Shown here: positions 1-6,241 of the stretch, one piece after another
Numbering within the stretch: position 1 is the first letter of the stretch
Layout: each line of letters begins with the position of its first letter
Made by a program: the position numbers and the translations under genes
Source of the DNA: DASZMJ01 sp035551935
GTDB taxonomy: Bacteria > Planctomycetota > Planctomycetia > Isosphaerales > Isosphaeraceae
DNA length: 31,845 nucleotides
Assembly: GCA_035551935.1 (NCBI GenBank)
Contig: DASZMJ010000578.1
Location: forward strand, 1-31,845
Reading direction: 5' to 3'
The notes under the pieces: generated by a model
Databases searched by the model: none
The model's input: only the letters and a program-made list of their open reading frames with translations
What the model was told of the DNA's origin: nothing

Positions 1-210
1 ACCGTCTACGCCAAGCACCTCCTGCCGGCCTACGAGAGGGTCGAGGAGGCGGTCAATCGCGAACGCTCCAGACAAGCGGGTCTGGTGCTGACCCTTGCCG
101 AGCAACTCTACCGCCGCGACCACGGCGGCCAGGCCCCGCCGGGGCCCTCGGCGCTCGTCGGCCCGTACCTCAAGGCCCTCCCCGAAGAATCGAACGAGGC
201 CCACCGATGA
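1..210 (+). CDS. 3' end of a planctomycete hypothetical protein (5' end outside window)
   Basis: Open from the window edge in frame 1 to the TGA at 208-210, giving the last 69 residues. Visible is a pattern common at the C-terminus of a planctomycete-type family: a run of charged residues (YERVEEAVNRERSRQAG), then LYRRDHGG, then LVGPYLKALPEE. Function unknown. Its stop overlaps the ATG of the next gene (ATGA at 207-210), so the two are probably translationally coupled. The same C-terminal pattern (T-[IV]-Y-A-[RK] ... [DN]-RER-x-x-QA) recurs near the end of the downstream protein, so the two look like tandem paralogues. Codon usage and the ATGA overlap support a real gene; nothing can be said about its N-terminus. 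Confidence 0.75.
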   Translation, partial: TVYAKHLLPAYERVEEAVNRERSRQAGLVLTLAEQLYRRDHGGQAPPGPSALVGPYLKALPEESNEAHR

Positions 211-1505
211 GGCTCGGAACGCTCCGCCAGAATCGTCTCCGGGAGACCTTCGGCCGCTGGCCGCTCCGGGTCCGGCTCGCGGCCGCGGGGGCGGTGATCG
301 TCGCGGCCGTCGTCGCCGTGGTCCTGGTCCTCCGCGCCAACGCGCTGCGCGGCCTGCACGACATCGGCGACCCGTTCGACGTCGCGGCCTTCAGCAAGGT
401 CGAGGTCCCCGACGAGCGGAACGCGTTCGTCGAATACAGCCAGGCTGCGCGGATGGATACGCGACTCAGCGGCGGGCAGAAGGTCTATGACCAGCTCGAT
501 GCGGCCCTCCAGGGCGACTGGTCGAAGGTCCCCGAGCCGATCCGGGCGTGGCTCGAGGCGAACCGGCCGGCGCTGGCCGTCTGGCGACAGGGGACGGAGA
601 AGCCCGACGCCCTGTACCACACCCCGGCCGAGGCGACGGTCGAAACGCTCCTGCCGGTCACGCAGGATGTCCGCATGTTCGCCCAACTCGCCCTGCTCGA
701 AGGCTCTCGGCTGGAGGCCGAGGGGGACATGCGGGGGGCGTGGGGCTGGTACCGCGCCGCGTTGCGGTCGAGCCGGCACGTGACCAGGCACGGCTTCCTC
801 ATCGAGCGCCTCATCGGCGCGTCGATCCATCGCATGGTCGCCGAGCGGCTCCTCCGCTGGGGCGCCGACCCCCGCGTCGACGCCCCCTTGCTCCGCGAGG
901 CTCTCGGCCAGGTCGTCGCGATCGACGCCATGACTCCGCCGAATTCGTACGCCTTGAAGCTGGAGTACCTCGTGCTGTCGCGGGTGCTGGACGACCCGGA
1001 CCTGCCGTCGAAGATGCGAATGCTCGGCGTACGTCGTCAACGGTCGCCGATCGAAGGCTGGGCCCCCTGGCTCGCCCGCGGGGAGGAACGTTCGCGGGCG
1101 CTGGCTCGGAACGAGCCCGAACGGAGCAAGCGCGTCTTGAAGCTGATCGTCGCCAACTGGCTGGCGTACTGCGACATCCACAAAGAACGAAGCCCGAAGG
1201 TCGTCGACGAGACGCTCCTCCTCTTCGAGCCCGACTCCTCGGCCCCCCCCGCCGCCCGTGCCCTGCCGCCGGCCGAGGTGGTCCGCTGGTACGAGTCGAC
1301 GATCTACGCCCGCGCCATGTTCGACGACTCGAGCTGGCGGAAGAACAGCCAGGCGAGCATCGACCGCGAGCGCACCCTCCAGGCCGAGCTCGTCCGCTTC
1401 CTCACCGATCAGCTCGATCGCCGCAACCGTGCCAGCCAGGCCGCTCCCGACCGCTCCGCGCCCGTCGGTCCCCGTCCGGAGCGGCTCCCCTCGGTCGGCA
1501 AGTGA
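207..1505 (+). CDS. hypothetical protein with N-terminal membrane anchor, 432 aa
   Basis: Starts at the ATG inside the ATGA overlap with the preceding stop. Residues about 20-45 are a single hydrophobic segment (AAGAVIVAAVVAVVLVL) preceded by arginines, so the protein is likely anchored with its bulk outside the cytoplasm. The remainder is rich in Trp, Leu and Arg and is probably helical (for example LEGSRLEAEGDMRGAWGWYRAALRSS). No catalytic motif is recognised. The C-terminal 60 residues resemble the C-terminus of the upstream gene, suggesting duplication. The stop lies about 30 bases before a strong palindromic repeat (1537-1615) that may shape the 3' end of the mRNA. Real as a gene; role unknown. 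Confidence 0.8.
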   Translation: MRLGTLRQNRLRETFGRWPLRVRLAAAGAVIVAAVVAVVLVLRANALRGLHDIGDPFDVAAFSKVEVPDERNAFVEYSQAARMDTRLSGGQKVYDQLDAALQGDWSKVPEPIRAWLEANRPALAVWRQGTEKPDALYHTPAEATVETLLPVTQDVRMFAQLALLEGSRLEAEGDMRGAWGWYRAALRSSRHVTRHGFLIERLIGASIHRMVAERLLRWGADPRVDAPLLREALGQVVAIDAMTPPNSYALKLEYLVLSRVLDDPDLPSKMRMLGVRRQRSPIEGWAPWLARGEERSRALARNEPERSKRVLKLIVANWLAYCDIHKERSPKVVDETLLLFEPDSSAPPAARALPPAEVVRWYESTIYARAMFDDSSWRKNSQASIDRERTLQAELVRFLTDQLDRRNRASQAAPDRSAPVGPRPERLPSVGK

Positions 1506-1536
1506 TCGTTCGGAGAGCCTTTGCGCCTCTGGCTCG

Positions 1537-1649
1537 GGGTGCCACTGGCGGCTCGCCCGCCCGTGCTCCGGATGCGCCTCTCGGAGCACGGGCGGGCGAG
1601 CCGCCAGTGGCACCCGATGTCAACCGTCACAGCCAGGAGAAAACCGCTC
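1537..1649. repeat. nested palindromic repeat, copy 1
   Basis: Two perfect 34-nt arms (1537-1570 and 1582-1615) with an 11-nt loop begin GGGTGCCACTGGCGGCTC and form a very stable hairpin. The following sequence (GATGTCAACCGTC, then AGAAAACCGCTC at 1638-1649) is shared with copy 2 at 3187-3333. The left outer arm is degenerate here (AGAGC at 1514 followed by diverged sequence). No T-run follows the hairpin, so it is not a classical terminator, although it could still stabilise or end the upstream transcript. The type (small, non-coding, repeated, palindromic) is REP- or MITE-like. Confidence 0.85.
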
Positions 1650-1743
1650 GGTCGGACTTCGAAGGCGCACCGGGCCCAACGACCTGGATCACGGCGCTAG
1701 ATTCGTCCCGGATTGTCAAAGAGCGGCCCGGTCCTGGGCCTCG

Positions 1744-2961
1744 CTACCGGACTCGAATCCCGTCGCTGGACATGGGCACCGACGGCCTTGCCGGCTCGCC
1801 GAACCACTCGCGACGGATCGTCGAGCCGGCGTCCGGCGATGGTGCCGGAACGGCTTGCTCCTTCACGACTTCGGCGGTGGGTTCGTTCGGCGCGACCGGG
1901 GGCATGGTCGCGGAGGACGCGAGGGACGCCGGCTCGCCCGGCGGGGTGACTTGCTCGAGGTGCTGGCCGCCCTCACCCCGGCCCTCCCCCAGCGGGAGAG
2001 TGGGCAGAGAGACCGACGCAACTGGCGTTTCTGCAAGGGTTTCGGCGGTGGGTTCGTTCGGCGCCGGGGCGGCCGTCGGGGTCGGGGAATGGTCGGCCGC
2101 GAGCGGCGACGAGTCCACCCCGGTGACCGCCGTAAGGACCATCTCCCGAACGGTTTCGGCGGTGGGTTCGTTCGGCGCCGGGCGACGTCGCCCGCCCCGC
2201 TTCGGCTCGAACCAGCCCTGGCGGCCCTTGCAGTACTGGTCGATGGCCTTGTGGAGCTGCCGCACCGCCTGGCCCTCGTTCCGCTGCCGAATCTGCCCCT
2301 CCGGGCTTGTGTCCAGCAGGGCGCGGTCCTCGGCCTCTTGTCGGAGCGGGCCGTCGAGCTCCTCCCAGACCGCGTCTCGCTCGACCTCGACCGCCGCGAC
2401 CTCCTCGGCGATGCACGCGGCGATCGAGGGCGGGCCGACGACCTCGCGCCCCCCGAGCAGATGCCACGCCCGCCGCTCGTCCTCCTCGCCCCAGGCCCCC
2501 GACTCCTGCCGGTTGCGCAACCCGGCCCATTCCTCCAGCAGCCAGTTGCATCCCGCGGTGATGCCGAGCAAGCCGCGCACGGCGCGGGCCGGCTGCTGCG
2601 GCAGGAGCTTGACGCAGGCCTCGACCCGCCGCCGTTGGAGGTCGTCGAACGCCTTGCCGGCCTCGCGGATCCGCGCGGCGAGCGCCGCATGCTCCTCCGT
2701 CTCCAGCCGCTCGAGCTTGGTGAGCTCGAGGGCCATGCGCCGCGCCAGGCCGGTCTCGATGGTGCCCTCGGGGCGGATCTCGTCGACCAGTTGGGCGAAC
2801 TTGGCGTCGGCCTCCTGCTGGAGGTCGTCGGGCAGGACCTCCTCGGCGCGATAGCCGTGCTTCAGCGCATTGCGGCGCGACTTGAGCTTGCCCTCGCGGG
2901 TCTTGACGCCCCCCTTGAGGCTGTTGCGCCGGTTCGCGGCCAGTTTCGCTTCGGAGATCAT
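1744..2961 (-). CDS. uncharacterised 'ANRRN...RRNALKHG' family protein
   Basis: About 405 residues from the ATG at 2961. The N-terminus MISEAKLAANRRNSLKGG, followed by GKLKSRRNALKHGYRAEE, is the signature of a bacterial family usually annotated only as hypothetical; its basic start suggests nucleic-acid binding, which is inference. Residues about 45-280 are charged and helical with likely coiled-coil stretches (LTKLERLETEEHAALAARIREAG). The last 130 residues are a Pro/Glu-rich linker with three APNEPTAE repeats and a segment PTLPLGEGRGEGG that looks like a translated palindromic repeat. An in-frame ATG at 2982 is an alternative start. The TTG further upstream at 3039 lies inside the predicted promoter and is rejected. 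The gene lies between two direct copies of a palindromic repeat, suggesting mobile or accessory DNA. Confidence 0.75.
   Translation of the reverse strand: MISEAKLAANRRNSLKGGVKTREGKLKSRRNALKHGYRAEEVLPDDLQQEADAKFAQLVDEIRPEGTIETGLARRMALELTKLERLETEEHAALAARIREAGKAFDDLQRRRVEACVKLLPQQPARAVRGLLGITAGCNWLLEEWAGLRNRQESGAWGEEDERRAWHLLGGREVVGPPSIAACIAEEVAAVEVERDAVWEELDGPLRQEAEDRALLDTSPEGQIRQRNEGQAVRQLHKAIDQYCKGRQGWFEPKRGGRRRPAPNEPTAETVREMVLTAVTGVDSSPLAADHSPTPTAAPAPNEPTAETLAETPVASVSLPTLPLGEGRGEGGQHLEQVTPPGEPASLASSATMPPVAPNEPTAEVVKEQAVPAPSPDAGSTIRREWFGEPARPSVPMSSDGIRVR
1870..2178. repeat. three copies of a 24-bp direct repeat inside the coding sequence
   Basis: Identical 24-bp units occur at 1870-1893, 2041-2064 and 2155-2178. 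Each starts TTCGGCGGTGGGTTCG on the plus strand and encodes APNEPTAE on the minus strand. Spacing is irregular (147 and 90 bp between units) but in frame. Identity at the DNA level, including third positions, points to recent duplication or insertion rather than selection on the peptide. Confidence 0.9.
1970..2012. repeat. REP-like GC-rich repeat captured in frame
   Basis: The plus strand reads CCCTCACCCCGGCCCTCC, then an AGC centre, then GGGAGAGTGGGCAGAGAG. This resembles a widespread intergenic repeat (CCCTCACCCC...CTCTCCC...GGGAGAGGG) known from many GC-rich bacteria. Here it is read in frame on the minus strand as PTLPLGEGRGEGG within a low-complexity linker. Family assignment is from memory of the consensus and the match is not perfect. 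Confidence 0.55.
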
Positions 2962-3018
2962 GGCGGTGCGTCCCAGGTTCATGGACGTAGAATGCGGGGC
3001 GACATTGCCCCAGGGAAG

Positions 3019-3046
3019 ATTGTATCGTCCCAAATTCAAGATTCAA
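3019..3046 (-). promoter_or_regulatory. sigma70-type promoter of the ANRRN-family gene
   Basis: On the minus strand TTGAAT (3046-3041), a 16-nt spacer and TACAAT (3024-3019) make a good vegetative promoter, placing the RNA start near 3012 and leaving a 30-50 nt leader before the ATGs at 2982 and 2961. The -35 region lies in overlapping dyads: TTCAAGA (3035-3041) with TCTTGAA (3064-3070), and CAAGAT (3037-3042) with ATCTTG (3053-3058), which could bind a regulator. Confidence 0.5.
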
Positions 3047-3186
3047 GGACTGATCTTGAGATTTCTTGAACCTCGATGGGGAGAGATGGTCCGGCCGAAA
3101 CGCATCGCTTCCGAATCCGGAGCGCTCGCGCGGCCTTCTCGAGCGGTTCACGGTTGCACGGCCCAAGCGGCGTCGGGGCCCTGACC

Positions 3187-3333
3187 AGAGCGGTTTTCTT
3201 TTGGGAATGTCTCTGGACTGGGGTGCCACTGGCGGCTCGTCCGCCCGTGCTCCGAGAGGCCCGCCAGGGCACTGGCGGACAAGCCGCCAGTGGCACCCGA
3301 TGTCAACCGTCCCAGCCCAGAGAAAACCGCTCT
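3187..3333. repeat. nested palindromic repeat, copy 2 (MITE-like)
   Basis: The outer ends are perfect 13-nt inverted repeats (AGAGCGGTTTTCT at 3187-3199; AGAAAACCGCTCT at 3321-3333). Inside are 25-nt inner arms, 3221-3245 and 3274-3298, with one mismatch, starting GGGTGCCACTGGCGGCTC. The total of 147 bp, the terminal inverted repeats and the lack of coding capacity are MITE-like. It shares the inner arm and right flank with 1537-1649 in the same orientation. No clear target duplication is seen. Confidence 0.8.
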
Positions 3334-3334
3334 C

Positions 3335-3396
3335 ACGAACCCGACGCGCAAGCGAGGGTCTTCGGATCAGATCCCTCGCTTGCGCGTCGGGTTCGT
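3335..3396. repeat. perfect 24-bp inverted repeat
   Basis: The left arm 3335-3358 starts ACGAACCCGACGCGCAAG. It is exactly complementary to 3373-3396, across a 14-nt loop (TCTTCGGATCAGAT). It sits directly beside the preceding repeat, between two divergent genes (minus-strand gene ending its promoter near 3046, plus-strand LRR gene from 3560). It resembles the dispersed palindromes seen in planctomycete intergenic DNA; no terminator T-run follows. Confidence 0.85.
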
Positions 3397-3559
3397 AAGG
3401 CTCGGTGGATGCCGAGCCAGGGTGTACCGCTCTATTGAAGAGCGGCCGATGCGGCTTGACGCAAGGCGGGAAGCGTCGGAGACTGGGTGTCGGGTTCGCG
3501 GCGGCCGGGCCGTCCTCGCCGCTTCACGCCCCGCCATCCCGGAGCCGACGAGGCCCGCC

Positions 3560-4183
3560 ATGCGACCCATTCGCCGACGCTGGACGATCAGCCTCCGCGT
3601 GCTGATGCTCCTGGTCCTCCTCTCGGCCGTCGGCCTCGCCCGGGTCACGAACCGGGCCAAGGCCATGCGGCGGGCCGTGGCCGAGATCAAGAGACACGGG
3701 GGCGATGTCGTCTACGACTACGAGTTCGCCGACGGCAACGAGATACCCGACGGTAAACCTCGGGCCCCCGAGTGGTTGCGGCGCCAATTGGGTGACGACT
3801 ACTTCCAGGACGTTACCTGCGTCGGCTATTCCAATCATCCGATCAGTGACGACACGCTCGTGCCCCTCAGAATGCTGGGCCGGATCGAGGCACTTGCGTT
3901 CCAGCGGACTTGCATTCCGACTGACGAGCCCGATGTCCATGATTCGAACGAACACGATCGGCTGACCGAGGCGGGCCTCGCCAGCCTGGGGACCTTGACA
4001 CGCCTGCGCGAGCTCTCGATCGACAGGCAGCCGCTGGCCGGCTCGGTCCTCCATCGACTCGACCACTCGACACAAATGGAGTCTCTGCGCCTGGCTTACA
4101 CCGGGCTGACCGACGCCGGGATGCCCAGGGCAAACGCATCTAATTCACAAATCCTTGTCTGCAAAGAACTTGCGACTAGTTGA
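3560..4183 (+). pseudogene. exported leucine-rich-repeat protein, 5' part (disrupted by MITE)
   Basis: The ATG at 3560 gives MRPIRRRWTISLRVLMLLVL, a basic start with one hydrophobic segment (residues about 11-27), so a signal peptide or signal anchor. LRR units begin at about residue 95 (LTEAGLASLGTLTRLRELSI, then MESLRLAYTGLTDAGMP). Native coding ends at 4125, where the 123-bp element at 4126-4248 begins; translation then runs into element sequence and stops at 4181-4183. Joining 4125 to 4259 restores a 403-residue protein reading GLTDAGMPPLATMPRLREL across the join. The intact gene would be an exported LRR protein of unknown partner. The truncated product has lost most repeats and is probably non-functional. 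Confidence 0.8.
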
Positions 4184-4248
4184 ATTCCGTGCACTAGATT
4201 GCAAATCCTTGCAGGACAAGGATTTGCGAAACACGTGCGTTCGCCCTG
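4126..4248. mobile_element. 123-bp MITE, copy 1, inserted in LRR gene
   Basis: The ends are inverted repeats CAGGGCAAACGCA and TGCGTTCGCCCTG (12 of 13 matching). It is flanked by a perfect 10-bp direct repeat CCGGGATGCC (4116-4125 and 4249-4258), the target-site duplication. Inside is a perfect 11-bp hairpin, GCAAATCCTTG-CAGGA-CAAGGATTTGC (4201-4227). It encodes no transposase and must be mobilised in trans. It is identical over its full length to 31252-31374. It is far less GC-rich than the surrounding DNA. A 10-bp duplication is compatible with IS4-type transposases, but the family is not established. Confidence 0.93.
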
Positions 4249-4904
4249 CCGGGATGCCCCCCCTGGCGACGATGCCCCGCCTGCGCGAGCTCGATCTCAC
4301 GGGAAACGGGTTGACCGGCGACTCTCTGGCGCCGATCCGTGGGTCGAAGAACCTGGAGTCGCTGGATCTGCGTATGAACCCGATCACACGGTCCGGGCTC
4401 GCGAACGTCGGGACGTTCGCGAACCTGAAGGAACTCTCCCTCTTGAGCACTGGTGTCGGCGACGTCGGCGTCGCCCACCTCCGGGGACTGACTCATCTCA
4501 AGAACCTCGACTTCACCGACACTCGCGTGACCGACGCCGGACTCGCCGCGCTGGCGGGGATGGTCGAGCTGGAGGAGCTGGACCTCTCGGGCTGCGCGAT
4601 CACGGGGAGGGGGCTGGAGTCCATCAAGGGGCTGCCAGGCTTGAAGAACCTCTATCTCGGCGGTCCGAAGCTCGTCGCCGCCAACCTCCGAATCCTCGAA
4701 TCGATGAAGCACCTCAAGATCCTCGGGCTCCTTCGCACGCCCGTCACCGATTCCGACCTGGTGCACCTGCGCGGGTTGACGCATCTCAAGGGAATCACCC
4801 TGCTCAACACCAGGGTCACCGCCGAGGGGTACGACAGGTTGCGCGCGGCATTGCCGCAGGTCAAGATCGATTGGGAAGCAACGAAGCAGCAAACAAAGCT
4901 TTAA
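4249..4904 (+). pseudogene. leucine-rich-repeat protein, 3' part (disrupted by MITE)
   Basis: Continues the gene broken at 4126. From AGMPPLATMPRLRELDLTGN onward there are about eight LRR units of 23-25 residues in the bacterial GLxxLxxLxxLxxLxLxxTxVTDAGL style (for example LTHLKNLDFTDTRVTDAGLAAL), ending KIDWEATKQQTKL at the stop 4902-4904. The frame is open back into the element: a TTG at 4155 inside the MITE could start a 249-residue hybrid, but it would lack the signal peptide, so export is lost. Sequence just after the stop (4905-4930) is unusually AT-rich. The repeats themselves show no further damage, consistent with a recent break. Confidence 0.8.
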
Positions 4905-5062
4905 ATTAAATTATGTACCCTATTCCTAGGCAACTGAGATGTCACCGGCTCTCTTCCGACCGTCCTCGGTGTCTTCTCACTTGCCGTCGTGATAGACTCC
5001 GATCGGCCAGGTCCCCGAGGCGGGTCGGCCGTACCCGAACACGAGCCCTGAGGTCGACAACC

Positions 5063-6109
5063 ATGCGCACGACGACGCGGCCCTGGATCGGTCTGGCAGT
5101 GGTGCTGGGGATGATCGCCCCGGCGCGGGGGCAGGAGGCGACGAAGAAGCCGTACCCGACGTTCGGCTCGATCGAGCGGAAGGACGCGAAGCTCGACGCC
5201 CTCATCCCGAAGGACGCCAAGATCGAGAAGTTGGCCGAGGGGTTCGACTGGTCGGAGGGGCCGGTCTGGCTCCGCGACCGCGGCAATAACTCGCCGGCGG
5301 GGGCGTTGCTGTTCTCGGACGTCCCCAAGAACACCGTCTACATCTGGCGCGAGAGCCAGGGCGTCCGCGAGTACCTCAAGCCCAGCGGCTACACCGGCAA
5401 GGTCCCCCGCGGCGGCGAGCCCGGCTCGAACGGCCTGGTGATCGACGACTTCGGCCGCCTCGTCCTCTGCCAGCACGGCGACCGCCGCGTCGCCCGCCTG
5501 GCCGACAACAACACCTTCGTCACCCTGGCCGACCGCTACGACGGCAAGCGCCTGAACAGCCCGAACGACGCCACCTACAACGCCAAGGGGGACCTCTACT
5601 TCACCGACCCGCCCTATGGCCTGCTCAAGCTCAACGACGACCCCGCCAAGGAGCTGCCGTTCAACGGCGTCTATCGGCTCGACCGCGAGGGGAAGCTGAC
5701 GCTCTTGACCAGGGAGATGACCTTCCCGAACGGCATCGCGTTCTCGCCGGACGAGAAGACGCTGTACGTGGCCAACTCCGACCCGAAGAAGGCGATCTGG
5801 ATGGCCTTCCCCGTGAAGGACGACGGCACGATCGGCACCGGCCGGGTCTTCGCCGACGTGACGAAGCTGGTCGAGGCGGGCAAGAAGGGGCTCCCCGACG
5901 GCATGAAGGTCGACCGCGCCGGCAACCTCTTCGCCACCGGCCCCGGCGGCGTCCTGGTCTTCGCCCCCGACGGCACCCACCTCGGTACCCTCGACACCGG
6001 CGAGGCCACCGCCAACTGCAACTTCGGCGGCGACGGCTCGGACCTCTATATCACGGCGGATATGTACATCGGACGGGTCAAGACCACGACGAAGGGGAAG
6101 GGATTCTGA
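5063..6109 (+). CDS. SMP-30/gluconolactonase family protein, exported
   Basis: 348 residues from the ATG at 5063. Residues 1-23 (MRTTTRPWIGLAVVLGMIAPARG, then QEA) form a Sec signal peptide. The rest is a six-bladed beta-propeller of the SMP-30/gluconolactonase/LRE family. Family landmarks are EGPVWL (metal-binding Glu), the NSPNDA loop (metal-binding Asn), FPNGIAFSPDEKTLYVANS and GLPDGMKVDRAGNLFATG (catalytic/metal Asp). Such enzymes hydrolyse sugar lactones using a divalent metal; the substrate is not predictable. Export suggests periplasmic action. Upstream 4905-5062 shows no convincing promoter. The next gene, carB, is in the same direction but 132 bases away and functionally unrelated. 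Confidence 0.9.
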   Translation: MRTTTRPWIGLAVVLGMIAPARGQEATKKPYPTFGSIERKDAKLDALIPKDAKIEKLAEGFDWSEGPVWLRDRGNNSPAGALLFSDVPKNTVYIWRESQGVREYLKPSGYTGKVPRGGEPGSNGLVIDDFGRLVLCQHGDRRVARLADNNTFVTLADRYDGKRLNSPNDATYNAKGDLYFTDPPYGLLKLNDDPAKELPFNGVYRLDREGKLTLLTREMTFPNGIAFSPDEKTLYVANSDPKKAIWMAFPVKDDGTIGTGRVFADVTKLVEAGKKGLPDGMKVDRAGNLFATGPGGVLVFAPDGTHLGTLDTGEATANCNFGGDGSDLYITADMYIGRVKTTTKGKGF

Positions 6110-6131
6110 GCCGTACGTGCGGCGGCCCGTC

Positions 6132-6161
6132 TTGTCGGCCGCCCGAAAAACCTGCTAGGAT
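6132..6161 (+). promoter_or_regulatory. possible promoter for carB
   Basis: TTGTCG (6132-6137), an 18-nt spacer and TAGGAT (6156-6161) lie 80-110 bases before carB. A 7-bp inverted repeat (GGCGGCC 6121-6127 / GGCCGCC 6137-6143) overlaps the -35. The match to consensus is moderate, so this is only a candidate. Confidence 0.3.
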
Positions 6162-6241
6162 CGTGCCATTCCACGACGGGCCGCGACGACCGGGAGGTCG
6201 ATCGCGGCCCGAAGCGCGCCTTGAGCGGGATGAGTGCTGCC

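Noticed and set aside
1537..1615. Rho-independent terminator after the 207-1505 gene
   Set aside because: The hairpin is strong but has no T-run and is a dispersed repeat found again at 3221-3298.
1870..2178. Possible CRISPR array from the three 24-bp repeats
   Set aside because: Only three units, irregular spacing (147 and 90 bp), in frame within a coding sequence, and no cas genes in the window.
3031..3039. TTG start at 3039 for the ANRRN-family gene
   Set aside because: It lies upstream of the expected transcription start set by TTGAAT-N16-TACAAT, so it would not be in the mRNA.
4155..4904. A complete independent LRR gene starting at TTG 4155 inside the MITE
   Set aside because: The first 30 residues are element sequence; the joined upstream reading frame with signal peptide is the true original gene.
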